DNA of 34,455 bases from PALSA-600 sp037142875. GTDB taxonomy: Bacteria; Actinomycetota; Thermoleophilia; Gaiellales; Gaiellaceae. Below are positions 25,449-33,320 of the stretch, piece by piece. The notes beneath the pieces are model-generated. The model saw only the letters and a program-made list of their open reading frames with translations. It searched no databases and was not told the DNA's origin. The translations under genes were made by a program, and so were the position numbers. The stretch covers positions 1 through 34,455 of the forward strand of contig JBAWZV010000010.1 in assembly GCA_037142875.1 (NCBI GenBank), given 5' to 3'. The stretch's first letter is position 1; every line of letters starts with the position of its first letter.

Positions 25449-25456
25449 GGCAGGCG

Positions 25457-25462
25457 ATCGTA
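25457..25462 (-). promoter_or_regulatory. Candidate -10 box of the M29 aminopeptidase
   Basis: TACGAT on the minus strand ends 8 nt before GTG 25448. It lies in the 37-nt gap between divergent starts, so the two promoters must share or overlap. Confidence 0.4.
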
Positions 25463-25485
25463 CCGGGGGCGCGAACAGGCTGCTT

Positions 25486-26331
25486 GTGACCATTTCGGAT
25501 GCGATCGACCGTTACCTCCACGTCGCCGGCATCTCCGAGGCGACGCGGAAGGCCTACGGCGCCGACCTCCGCGACTTCGTCGAGTGGTTCGGTGCCAACC
25601 GGCCGATCGAGGAGATCGATGTGCGCGTGCTCTCCGACTACACCGCCGACCTCGGCCGAGCTCGCCGCGACGGTGGCCGGCTTGCGCCGTCGACGATCTC
25701 GCGTCGCCTCGCCGCTGTCCGCTCGCTTGTCCGTCATGCCCTCGGCCCCGCGCGCGTGCCCGACGTCCCGCTCGCACCGCGCCACGTGCAGCGTCTCCCC
25801 GACGCGCCCAAGGTCAGCGAGATCGACGCGCTCCTCGCCGCCACCGACCCGTCGGCTGGCCCGCTCGCGCTGCGCAACCGCGCGCTCCTCGAGCTCGTCT
25901 ACTCCGCCGGCCTGCGCAGCGCCGAGGCGGTCGGGCTCGACCTGATCGACGTCGACTTCGAGCAGGAGCACGTTCACGTTCGCGACGGGAAGGGCGGCAA
26001 GGATCGGATCATCCCGCTCGGCGAGGAGGCAGCCCACTGGATCGCCTCGTACCTCCGCACCGCGCGGCCGCAGCTCGCACGCGGCGCCGAGAACGCGGTC
26101 TTTCTCTCCGCCCGCGGCCGACGTCTCGACACCTCGTCGATCCGACGGCTCCTGCCCCACCCGCACAGGCTGCGCCACTCATTCGCTACACACCTGCTGG
26201 AGGGCGGTGCCGACCTGCGGACGATCCAGGAGCTGCTCGGCCACGCCTCGCTCTCGACCACCCAGATCTACAGCCATGTCGATGCCAAACGACTCCGCCG
26301 TGTCTACGACCGCTCCCATCCGAGATCCTGA
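25486..26331 (+). CDS. Tyrosine recombinase, XerC/XerD family, short form
   Basis: A site-specific DNA recombinase of the Xer type. The 281-residue product has the N-terminal core-binding SAM-like domain (about 4-88) and the catalytic set Arg144 (AGLRSAE), Lys172 (KGGKDR), His227/Arg230 (HRLRHSF), His253 (LGHASLSTT) and Tyr262 (IYSHV). Between the Lys box and HxxR it reads RLDTSSIRRLLPHPHRLRH, about 13 residues shorter than its downstream neighbour, losing a helix usual in Xer proteins. All catalytic residues remain. GTG 25486 is the start. Its end overlaps the next recombinase gene by about 50 nt. Confidence 0.88.
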   Translation: MTISDAIDRYLHVAGISEATRKAYGADLRDFVEWFGANRPIEEIDVRVLSDYTADLGRARRDGGRLAPSTISRRLAAVRSLVRHALGPARVPDVPLAPRHVQRLPDAPKVSEIDALLAATDPSAGPLALRNRALLELVYSAGLRSAEAVGLDLIDVDFEQEHVHVRDGKGGKDRIIPLGEEAAHWIASYLRTARPQLARGAENAVFLSARGRRLDTSSIRRLLPHPHRLRHSFATHLLEGGADLRTIQELLGHASLSTTQIYSHVDAKRLRRVYDRSHPRS

Positions 26332-27214
26332 GGTCGAAGGGTTCCTCGCGCTCCTCGCCGCACGGCGGGCGGCGATGACCGTCGATGCCTACCGGCGCGA
26401 TCTGGCGCAGCTCTCGGCGTTCCTCGGCAAGCCGATCTCGGCTGCGACGCTCGACGAGCTCGAGCAGTACACGGCGAAGCTCCGTGACGACGGGCTCTCG
26501 ACGGCGACGGTGGCGAGGCGCACCGCCGCGGCACGCACGTTCTTTCGCCACCTCCAGCTCGTCGGAGCGCGGGGCGACAACCCGGCGGCCGAGCTCGAGC
26601 TGCCACGCCGGACACGAAAGCTGCCTCGCACGCTCTCACCCGCAGAGGCCGAGCGGCTGATCGAGGCCGCGAACGCTGCGACCCCGCGCGGCCTGCGCGA
26701 CCGTGCGCTCGTGGAGCTGCTCTATGGCACCGGGCTGCGTGTCTCGGAGGCGATGAGCCTTGAACGAAACGGCGTCGACCTCGACGAGCGCCTGGTGCGC
26801 GTGGTCGGGAAGGGCGGAAAGCAGCGGATCGTCCCCGTGGGCCGCGAGGCCGTCGCGGCGCTCCGGCGCTACCTGTCGCGGGGGCGGCCGCACCTCGACC
26901 GGCGCCACCGGCCCGAGCTGTTCCTGAATGCGAAGGGAGGCGGGCTCACTCGCGCCGGCGCGTTCCTGATTCTGCGTCGGCTGGCGGCAGCTGCCGGGCT
27001 CGAGCCCGAGCGCGTCCACCCCCACCTGCTGCGTCACTCGTTCGCAACGCACCTGCTGGAGGGCGGCGCCGACCTCCGTAGCGTCCAGGAGATGCTCGGG
27101 CACGCCGACCTCGGAACGACCGAGCTCTACACCCACATCTCGAACCGTCGCCGCCGCGAGCTGTACTTCAGCGCGCACCCGCACGCCAAGCGGCGTGACG
27201 ACGAGCCTGCCTAG
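26282..27214 (+). CDS. Tyrosine recombinase, XerC/XerD family
   Basis: A second Xer-type recombinase, 310 residues, with catalytic Arg153 (GTGLRVSEA), Lys180 (GKGGKQR), His248/Arg251 (HPHLLRHSFATHLLEGGADL), His274 (LGHADLGTT) and Tyr283 (LYTHIS), and the full helix before HxxR. Length is that of standard XerC/XerD. The start is uncertain: ATG 26276, ATG 26282 and GTG 26300 are all in frame and none has a clear ribosome-binding site; overlap with the upstream gene suggests coupled translation. Together the two could be the XerC and XerD pair for chromosome dimer resolution, though which is which cannot be said. Confidence 0.92.
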   Translation: MPNDSAVSTTAPIRDPEVEGFLALLAARRAAMTVDAYRRDLAQLSAFLGKPISAATLDELEQYTAKLRDDGLSTATVARRTAAARTFFRHLQLVGARGDNPAAELELPRRTRKLPRTLSPAEAERLIEAANAATPRGLRDRALVELLYGTGLRVSEAMSLERNGVDLDERLVRVVGKGGKQRIVPVGREAVAALRRYLSRGRPHLDRRHRPELFLNAKGGGLTRAGAFLILRRLAAAAGLEPERVHPHLLRHSFATHLLEGGADLRSVQEMLGHADLGTTELYTHISNRRRRELYFSAHPHAKRRDDEPA

Positions 27215-27223
27215 CGTCCCTCG

Positions 27224-27724
27224 CTACCTGGCGGGGCCGGACTTGCGACGCAGGATCTGGGCGACCTTGGAGGCCGCGTCACGGAGATCCTTGCTCTGCT
27301 CGTCGTTTGCAGCGAGGCTCGTGAGGATCGCGATCGTTGCGCGGTCACCAGAGCCGTTTCGGAGAGCGACGATCGCAAGACGGCGGACGGCGTCGTTGCC
27401 GTCGCGGTCTGCGAGATCGTGCAGGAGCGCCCGCAGGCCGTTGATCACGCCGGGATGGTCGCGCGAGAGCGCCTCGAGCGAGAGGAGGGCCGAGCCGCGA
27501 CAGGCCGGGCTCTCGTCCTCGAGGCCGCGGCGAAGCAGCTCGAGCTTCTGGCGGAAGCGAAACTGGGCGATCGCCCGATACGCAGCGGCGCGCTCGCGGT
27601 AGTCGGCCGAACGGGCCGCCATCTCGAGGTCGTCGTCCCACTGCGTGCGCAGCGTCGCGAGCTCCTGCTCGGCGCCTGCCTCGGCGAGAGCGTCGGCCTT
27701 GGCTGCTGCCTCGGCGAGGTTCAT
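27224..27724 (-). CDS. HEAT-repeat-like helical protein, unknown role
   Basis: A 166-residue, almost wholly helical and charged product. Helix pairs such as RERAAAYRAIAQFRFRQKLELLRRGL and CRGSALLSLEALSRDHPGVINGLRALLHDL, then NDAVRRLAIVALRNGSGDRATIAILTSLA and KDLRDAASKVAQIL look like two to three HEAT-type repeats, which usually bind other proteins. No signal or membrane segment. It is convergent with the second recombinase (9-nt gap). The start is ATG 27724; no strong ribosome-binding site is seen. Confidence 0.7.
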   Translation of the reverse strand: MNLAEAAAKADALAEAGAEQELATLRTQWDDDLEMAARSADYRERAAAYRAIAQFRFRQKLELLRRGLEDESPACRGSALLSLEALSRDHPGVINGLRALLHDLADRDGNDAVRRLAIVALRNGSGDRATIAILTSLAANDEQSKDLRDAASKVAQILRRKSGPAR

Positions 27725-27893
27725 GGGCGTTCCACCGACCGAGTCAGCCGACCGGTGATCGCCGTCTCGACTGCGTTCATGCCTCCGAGACCGGGCCGAA
27801 GATCGTCCACGTGTCGAACGCTACCGCATTCACTTCGCGGTAAACCCGACGCGAGCCGAGCACCTTCCACGAGGGGCCTGGCCCGCGGGACCG

Positions 27894-27899
27894 TACAAT
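27894..27899 (+). promoter_or_regulatory. Candidate -10 box of isocitrate dehydrogenase
   Basis: TACAAT lies 10 nt before ATG 27910 and there is no ribosome-binding site in between, so a leader of only a few nt is expected for the icd-mdh message. Confidence 0.45.
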
Positions 27900-27909
27900 C
27901 CGCATCCCG

Positions 27910-28995
27910 ATGGCACATCGCGTCACACTCATCCCCGGAGACGGAACCGGCCCAGAGCTCACCGAGGCGACCCGCCGCGTGCTCGAAGCGACCGGTGTTG
28001 CGTTCGAGTGGGACGTGCAGCCTGCCGGCGCCGACGTCATGGCAGCCCACGGCGGCAACCCGCTTCCCGACGAGACGCTCGAGTCGATCCGCCGAAACGG
28101 CGTCGCACTGAAGGGCCCGATCACGACGCCTGTTGGTGACGGCTTCCGCTCGGTCAACGTCGCCCTGCGCAAGGAGCTCGACCTCTACGCCCAGGTGCGC
28201 CCCTGCAAGACCTACGAGGGCGTCCGCACCCGCTACGAAGACGTCGACCTCGTCATCGTCCGCGAGACCACCGAGGACATCTACGCCGGGATCGAGTTCG
28301 AGCACGGCACGCCCGACGGCGTCGCGCTGATCGACTGGCTCACCGCGCACGGCCAGACGCTCCCCCAGCCCGACTCGGGGATCTCGATCAAGCCGATCTC
28401 GGTCAGCGGTACCCGCCGCGTCTTCGAGTTCGCGTTCGACTACGCGCGCAAGATGGGACGCCACAAGGTGACCTCCGTCCACAAGGCGAACATCATGAAG
28501 TTCACCGACGGCCTCTGGCTGCGCGAGTCACGCGCCGTCGCCGAGCAGAACACCGACGTCGAGTTCGAGGATCGGATCGCCGACAACATGTGCATGCAGC
28601 TCGTGCAGCGCCCCGAGGAGTACGACGTGCTGGTGCTGCCGAACCTGTACGGCGACATCATCTCCGACCTTGCAGCCGGCCTCGTCGGCGGGCTCGGCGT
28701 CGCGCCGGGTGCGAACTTCGGCAAGGGCGTTGCAGTGTTCGAGCCGACCCACGGCTCTGCCCCGAAGTACGCCGGCCAGAACAAGATGAACCCGCTTGCG
28801 CAGATGCTCTCCGGGATGCTCATGCTCCGTCACCTCGACGAGCACGACGCGGCAGCCCGGCTCGAGAACGCGATCGCCGATCTGATCCGCGAAGGCAAGA
28901 GCGTCACGTACGACATGAAGCCGCATCGCGACGATCCGACCGCTGTCGGCACTAGCGATGTCGCCGACGCGCTGGTAGACAAGCTCCAGCAATGA
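27910..28995 (+). CDS. icd: Isocitrate dehydrogenase, short beta-decarboxylating type
   Basis: Oxidises and decarboxylates isocitrate to 2-oxoglutarate. The 361-residue product belongs to the isocitrate/isopropylmalate dehydrogenase family (LIPGDGTGPE at 7-16). Isocitrate-type residues are Ser81, Asn83, Arg87 and Arg97 in RSVNVALRKELDLYAQVRP, unlike isopropylmalate enzymes. The coenzyme loop reads HGSAPKYAGQNK: the Lys286-Tyr287 pair matches the NADP-type E. coli Lys344-Tyr345 rather than the Asp-Ile of NAD-type enzymes, but the short length is typical of the NAD-type subfamily, so coenzyme use is open. It overlaps mdh by 4 nt. Confidence 0.9.
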   Translation: MAHRVTLIPGDGTGPELTEATRRVLEATGVAFEWDVQPAGADVMAAHGGNPLPDETLESIRRNGVALKGPITTPVGDGFRSVNVALRKELDLYAQVRPCKTYEGVRTRYEDVDLVIVRETTEDIYAGIEFEHGTPDGVALIDWLTAHGQTLPQPDSGISIKPISVSGTRRVFEFAFDYARKMGRHKVTSVHKANIMKFTDGLWLRESRAVAEQNTDVEFEDRIADNMCMQLVQRPEEYDVLVLPNLYGDIISDLAAGLVGGLGVAPGANFGKGVAVFEPTHGSAPKYAGQNKMNPLAQMLSGMLMLRHLDEHDAAARLENAIADLIREGKSVTYDMKPHRDDPTAVGTSDVADALVDKLQQ

Positions 28996-29921
28996 GCGCA
29001 AGGGCGAAGATCACCATCGTCGGGGCCGGCAATGTCGGCGCCACGTGTGCTCAGGTGCTCTCCGTCCATGACTACGCCGATATCGCCCTCGTCGATATCA
29101 AGGAGGGCCTGCCGCAGGGCAAGGCGCTCGACATCAACGAGATGGGCGCGGTGCTCGGGTACGAGCCGAACGTCGTCGGGACGAACAGCTACGCGGAGAC
29201 CGCCGGCTCGACCGTCGTCGTGATCACCGCGGGCCTCCCGCGCGCGCCCGGAATGAGCCGCGACGATCTCGTCAGCACGAACGAGAAGATCGTCGCGAGC
29301 GTGATCGCGCAGGTCGTCGAGCACTCACCCGACGCGATCATCGTCGTCGTCTCGAACCCGCTCGACGCGATGTGCCACGTTGCGAAGACCGTCTCCGGTC
29401 TGCCGCGCGAGCGCGTGCTGGGAATGGCCGGCATCCTCGACACCGCTCGCTTCTCGACATTCATCGCCTGGGAGACGGGCACGTCGGTGAAGGACGTGCA
29501 GACCCTCGTCCTCGGGGGGCATGGCGACCAGATGGTTCCGGTCGTGAGCGCGACCCGTGTAGGCGGCGTGCCGCTGCGCAAGCTCGTCTCCGACGAGCGG
29601 ATCAGCGCGATGATCGAGCGAACGGCGAAGGGCGGCGGCGAGATCGTCAACCTGCTCGGCACGTCGGCCTGGTACGCCCCCGGCGCCGCAGCCGCGCAGA
29701 TCGTCGACTCGATCATGCTCGACGAGAAGCGCGTCCTTCCGTGCGCGACGTACCTCGAAGGCGAGTACGGGATCGACGGGCTGTACGTCGGCGTTCCAGT
29801 CAAGGTCGGAGCGCGCGGGATCGAGGAGATCGTCGAGCTCGACCTCGACGAGGACGAGCAGACCGCCCTGCGCCGGTCGGCGGACGCCGTGCGTGAGGTC
29901 GTCGGCGTCCTCACGACCTGA
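28992..29921 (+). CDS. mdh: Malate dehydrogenase, LDH-like type
   Basis: Interconverts malate and oxaloacetate with NAD. The 309-residue product has the NAD loop GAGNVG (11-16) with Asp35 at the end of strand 2 (NAD preference), substrate residues Arg84, Arg90 and Arg153, Asn122, and the catalytic pair Asp150/His177 (GILDTARF, GGHGDQM). Arg84 in place of Gln distinguishes malate from lactate dehydrogenase. It overlaps the icd stop (ATGA), so the two TCA enzymes are cotranslated. Confidence 0.95.
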   Translation: MSARAKITIVGAGNVGATCAQVLSVHDYADIALVDIKEGLPQGKALDINEMGAVLGYEPNVVGTNSYAETAGSTVVVITAGLPRAPGMSRDDLVSTNEKIVASVIAQVVEHSPDAIIVVVSNPLDAMCHVAKTVSGLPRERVLGMAGILDTARFSTFIAWETGTSVKDVQTLVLGGHGDQMVPVVSATRVGGVPLRKLVSDERISAMIERTAKGGGEIVNLLGTSAWYAPGAAAAQIVDSIMLDEKRVLPCATYLEGEYGIDGLYVGVPVKVGARGIEEIVELDLDEDEQTALRRSADAVREVVGVLTT

Positions 29922-29937
29922 CCCGCACCACTCCCTC

Positions 29938-29943
29938 TAAGCT
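29938..29943 (+). promoter_or_regulatory. Candidate -10 box of the PDZ-Lon gene
   Basis: TAAGCT ends 6 nt before GTG 29950, in the 28-nt gap after mdh. Confidence 0.35.
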
Positions 29944-29949
29944 CAGACA

Positions 29950-30978
29950 GTGGCGTCCGCCCTCCGTGTGCTGAGGCTGTTCACGCCCGTGCGGCTCCTC
30001 GGCGTGCTCGCCACCGTCCTCGTCACGACCCTCGTGCTGTGGGTCTTCCCGTCGAGCGACTACATCTTCCTGCCCGACAAGGCGCACCCCGTTGCGCCGC
30101 TCGTCACCGTCCAGGGAGGGCATGACCCTCACGGCCCGGGCGCCATCTACTTCGTCGACGTCTACATCCGCAAGGCGACCGTGCTCGAGACGTGGTTCGG
30201 CGGCATGCACGACGGAGCCGACCTGCATCCTGCGTCTGACGTAGTCCCGCCTGGCGTCACGAGCGCGGAGCAGCAGACGGTCGATGCCGGCGAGATGCGG
30301 ACATCGCAGGAGATCGCAGCCGCGGTCGCGCTTCGCTCGCTCGGTGAGAAGGTGACGTGGAAGGACACGGGCGCGCTCGTGACGGCCGTCGAGCCGGGCT
30401 TTCCGGCCGTCGGCAAGCTGGCGCCCACGGATGTGATCATCAAGCTCGGAGCCACGCGCGTGCGCACGCCCGACGCGCTGTCGGCTGCGATGCACGCACT
30501 CGCGATCGGATCGACGGTGACGTTCACCGTCCGGCGTGGAACACACACCCGTGTCGTCGTGCTCCACACGGTCGCGTCGGCCAAAGGCTCACGGCGAGGT
30601 GTCGTCGGAATCCTGCTCGACCGCGCACTCGCGATCGAGCTTCCGCGTCGCGTCTCGATCGACGCCCACGGGGTCGGTGGCCCGTCTGCCGGACTCGCCT
30701 TCGCCCTGGAGGTGCGGGAGGAGCTCGGACACGACGTCACGCACGGGCATCGCATCGCCGCGACCGGACAGATCCTGCTCGACGGAACGGTGCTTCCGAT
30801 CGGCGGGATCAAGCAGAAGACGATCGGTGCGCGGAAGGCCGGCGTCGACACCTTTCTCGTCCCCGCGGGAGCAAATGCGACCGAGGCGCGCCGCTACGCA
30901 GGCGGAATTCGAGTGATCGCCGTGAAGAGCTACAGCCAGGCGTTGCACGCTATGGCAACGCTCCCCCAGGCCGCCTGA
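29950..30978 (+). CDS. Membrane-anchored PDZ-Lon (S16) protease, YlbL-like
   Basis: A 342-residue product with one N-terminal membrane helix (about 15-33), an extracytoplasmic region, a PDZ domain (about 135-208, GALVTAVEPGFPAVGKL...GSTVTFTVRRG) and a Lon-type protease domain with the Ser246-Lys288 dyad (GVGGPSAGLAFAL, LPIGGIKQK). It lacks the Lon ATPase, as in the YlbL family of Gram-positive bacteria, which acts outside the membrane. The substrate is unknown. GTG 29950 is supported by the basic start before the helix and the upstream TAAGCT box. Confidence 0.9.
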   Translation: MASALRVLRLFTPVRLLGVLATVLVTTLVLWVFPSSDYIFLPDKAHPVAPLVTVQGGHDPHGPGAIYFVDVYIRKATVLETWFGGMHDGADLHPASDVVPPGVTSAEQQTVDAGEMRTSQEIAAAVALRSLGEKVTWKDTGALVTAVEPGFPAVGKLAPTDVIIKLGATRVRTPDALSAAMHALAIGSTVTFTVRRGTHTRVVVLHTVASAKGSRRGVVGILLDRALAIELPRRVSIDAHGVGGPSAGLAFALEVREELGHDVTHGHRIAATGQILLDGTVLPIGGIKQKTIGARKAGVDTFLVPAGANATEARRYAGGIRVIAVKSYSQALHAMATLPQAA

Positions 30979-31083
30979 CGAGGGTGCGAAACCCGCCTCT
31001 TCGAAAGGGGCGGAAACTGCGCGTTTTCATTCCAGACAAGCCAGGCAGGACTCTCGATGCGCGCGTAGGATCGCGTGTCGTTG

Positions 31084-31287
31084 ATGCCGTCGCCCCGCCC
31101 CTCACAGACAGCGAAGGCAAACAAGCAGGCCGCCTCGTGCCAGGACTGCTACTTCCATCGCCGCAGCCTCTGCGCGCTCTCGCTCGAGCAGCCGTGCTCG
31201 ACCTTCCGAGCGGCCGGTGTGATGCTTCAGCCGCCGCGCCAGGCGCCGCTGACGCCGCGTCCGATCGCCGCCGTCGCCGTCGCCTAG
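31084..31287 (+). CDS. Small protein with a four-Cys motif
   Basis: A 67-residue frame with CQDCYFHRRSLCALSLEQPC (C-x2-C-x7-C-x7-C) near its middle, which looks like a compact metal or Fe-S binding unit rather than random reading. Starts at GTG 31075, TTG 31081 and ATG 31084 are all in frame; TAGGAT at 31066-31071 would put a transcription start near 31078. The C-terminal part is Pro/Ala-rich and unremarkable. I recall similar short Cys-rich proteins in related actinobacteria but cannot confirm this. It follows the PDZ-Lon gene by about 100 nt. Confidence 0.5.
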   Translation: MPSPRPSQTAKANKQAASCQDCYFHRRSLCALSLEQPCSTFRAAGVMLQPPRQAPLTPRPIAAVAVA

Positions 31288-31316
31288 CTGTCGCGCAACA
31301 CCGCAATACCGCGACA

Positions 31317-31335
31317 GTCCCTAACACCGGGACTT
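31317..31335. repeat. AGTCCC/GGGACT inverted repeat
   Basis: AGTCCC, 7-nt loop TAACACC, GGGACT, within a longer CGACAGTCCC...CCGGGACTTTCC context. The GACAGTCCC core is shared with the palindrome at 8606-8635. It sits between the convergent small Cys-rich gene (stop 31287) and the aminotransferase (stop 31380), a place suited to a terminator. Confidence 0.45.
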
Positions 31336-31379
31336 TCCCGCGCGTGTGGGAGCTGCGGCCCTTGGGCGGCTGAGGTCGG

Positions 31380-32441
31380 TTAGCCTTCGAGTGCGGCGGC
31401 GAGGCGTTCGATGCCCGCGTCGATCTCGTCCGGCGTGACGAAGCTGTAGGCGAGCCGAAGGCTCGTGCCGCTTCCGCCGAAGTCCGTGCCGAGGACGGCC
31501 GTGACACCTTGCGCGCGCTCCATGACCTGCTTGGCGACGTTCCCGGCCGGAAGCTCGAGCCAGATGAAGTAGCCGCCCTCAGGGTGCGACCAGCGGGCCT
31601 CGGGCATGTGCTTTGCGAGCGCGGCCAGCATGGCGTCCCGCCGCAGCTTCAGCAGGTCGTTGATCCGGCGGAGGTTCGGCTCGAAGAGGCCACGGGTGAT
31701 GTACTCGTAGACGATCGCCTGACCGAGCAGCACAGGACTGATGTAGGTCGAGTTCGCATCCTCGATCATCCCACCGGCCATGTCACCGGGGAGGATCGTG
31801 AAGCCGACACGGAGGCCCGGCGAGATCGTCTTCGAGAACGACGACGTGTAGATCGTCGTCTGGCCGGACAGGTCGAAGTACGCGGGCACCGACTCGCCCT
31901 CGAAGCGAACGAGGCCGTACGGGTCATCCTCGACGATCTGGATCCCGCGTGTCTGGGCGATCGAGAGGATCTGCTGGCGGCGCTCGACAGGTGCCGTGCG
32001 GCCGGTCGGGTTCTGGAAGGTCGGGATCGTGTAGAAGAACGCGGGCGAGCCAGGCGTCACCCGGAGCTGATCCTCGAACTCCTGCGGCAGCACGCCGTGG
32101 TCGTCCATCGTCAGCGTGACGAGGCTCGCGCCCTTACTCAGCAGGATCTTCAGCGGCCGGTCGTAGGTCGGCGCCTCGACGAAGACGGTCTGGTGGCGTG
32201 CCATCCGCTCGGCGAGCAGGACGAAGCCCTGGAGGCCGCCGTTCGTGATGACCACCTGGAAGGGGTGCACGTTGAACCACTGGCCGATCAGCTCACGCAG
32301 CGGCGTGTAGCCGGCACCGGTGCCGTAGGAGAGGATCGTCTTGCCGTCGCGCTCGAGAACGGTCTTGGCGCAGTCGGCGAGCTCTTCAACGGGGAGACAT
32401 TCGGGCGCGGGAACGCCGCGCGCAAAGGAGATCGTGTCCAT
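31380..32441 (-). CDS. PLP-dependent class I/II aminotransferase
   Basis: A 353-residue fold-type I aminotransferase. Seen: the glycine-rich entry SYGTGAGYTPLRE, TNGGLQG, the PLP-stacking region, NPTG (144-147), EDDPYG with the pyridine-N Asp, and SSFSKTISPGLRVGF with Schiff-base Lys204 and phosphate-binding Arg211. The C-terminal domain ends in SLRLAYSF, with the carboxylate-binding Arg. The sequence is nearest to the MocR/LysN-like (2-aminoadipate or branched/aromatic amino acid) group, though about 40 residues shorter at the N-terminus than LysN; substrate is not predicted. It has TACACT 8 nt upstream and lies 18 nt after the sucD stop on the same strand. Confidence 0.85.
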   Translation of the reverse strand: MDTISFARGVPAPECLPVEELADCAKTVLERDGKTILSYGTGAGYTPLRELIGQWFNVHPFQVVITNGGLQGFVLLAERMARHQTVFVEAPTYDRPLKILLSKGASLVTLTMDDHGVLPQEFEDQLRVTPGSPAFFYTIPTFQNPTGRTAPVERRQQILSIAQTRGIQIVEDDPYGLVRFEGESVPAYFDLSGQTTIYTSSFSKTISPGLRVGFTILPGDMAGGMIEDANSTYISPVLLGQAIVYEYITRGLFEPNLRRINDLLKLRRDAMLAALAKHMPEARWSHPEGGYFIWLELPAGNVAKQVMERAQGVTAVLGTDFGGSGTSLRLAYSFVTPDEIDAGIERLAAALEG

Positions 32442-32449
32442 AGCCGTCG

Positions 32450-32455
32450 AGTGTA
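32450..32455 (-). promoter_or_regulatory. Candidate -10 box of the aminotransferase
   Basis: TACACT on the minus strand ends 8 nt before ATG 32441, inside the 18-nt gap after sucD. No ribosome-binding site is visible. Confidence 0.4.
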
Positions 32456-32459
32456 GAGG

Positions 32460-33320
32460 CTATCCCGCAACCAGCGCGGCAACTTCTGAGGGAGTCGTGC
32501 CGACCGAAATCCCGACTGCCTCCAGGGCTGCCTTCTTCGCCTGTGCGGTTCCCGACGAGCCCGAGATGATCGCCCCGGCATGGCCCATCGTCTTTCCCGG
32601 CGGGGCCGAGAAGCCGGCGATGTAGGCAAATACCGGCTTGGTCATGTGCTCGGCAACGTAGCGGGCGGCCTTCTCCTCCTCGTCACCGCCGATCTCCCCG
32701 ACGAGGACGATGCGCTCGGTCTCCGGATCGGCCTCGAACCGCGCCAGGATGTCGACGAACGACGAGCCGACGATCGGGTCGCCGCCGATCCCCACGACGG
32801 TCGAGTTGCCCAGGCCGAGACCGGCCAGCTCGTGGCCGATCTGGTAGGTCAGCGTCCCCGAGCGCGAGACGAGGCCGACGTCGCCTTCCCGGAAGATCGC
32901 GGCCGGCATGATCCCCGCGTTCGCCTTGCCGGGCGAGAGAACGCCGGGGCAGTTCGGCCCGACGAGGGTCGTTCCACGGAGGCGAAGGTAGGCGTAGAGC
33001 CGGAGCATGTCGTGCGCCGGGACGTGCTCGGAGATACAGACGATCGACTCGATGCCAGCGTCGCAGGCCTCGTAGATGGCGTCCGCGGCAAAGCGCGCCG
33101 GCACGAAGACAAGCGATACGTTCGCCCCGGTCTGCTCGCGGGCCTCGACGACCGTGTCGAAGACGGGGACGCCGTCGACGTCCTGGCCACCCTTGCCGGG
33201 GGTGACGCCTGCGACGAGTTTCGTGCCGTAGTCGCGGTTGCGAAGCCCGTGGAAGCGGCCTTCGCTGCCGGTGAGCCCCTGGACGATGAGCCGCGTGTCG
33301 CGGTCGATCAGGATCGCCAT
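32460..33320 (-). CDS. sucD: Succinyl-CoA ligase alpha subunit
   Basis: With SucC makes succinate, CoA and a nucleoside triphosphate from succinyl-CoA. The 286-residue product has the CoA-binding start ILIDRDTRLIVQGLTGSEG, KLVAGVTPGKGGQ, GPNCPGVLSPG, SRSGTLTYQ and the phosphorylated His247 in PGKTMGHAGAI. ATG 33320 is the family start; the open frame to 33524 lies within the methyltransferase gene. Its ATG shares a base with the methyltransferase stop (TGATG). Order here is sucC-methyltransferase-sucD. Confidence 0.95.
   Translation of the reverse strand: MAILIDRDTRLIVQGLTGSEGRFHGLRNRDYGTKLVAGVTPGKGGQDVDGVPVFDTVVEAREQTGANVSLVFVPARFAADAIYEACDAGIESIVCISEHVPAHDMLRLYAYLRLRGTTLVGPNCPGVLSPGKANAGIMPAAIFREGDVGLVSRSGTLTYQIGHELAGLGLGNSTVVGIGGDPIVGSSFVDILARFEADPETERIVLVGEIGGDEEEKAARYVAEHMTKPVFAYIAGFSAPPGKTMGHAGAIISGSSGTAQAKKAALEAVGISVGTTPSEVAALVAG

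Noticed and set aside
24354..26378. 674-codon plus-strand frame
   Set aside because: Runs antisense to the M29 peptidase and then out of frame through the first xer gene; composition Arg/Asp-rich shadow.
30357..31373. 338-codon plus-strand frame overlapping the PDZ-Lon gene end
   Set aside because: Out of frame with a confidently read protease and Arg-rich; the stretch after 30978 has no domain of its own.
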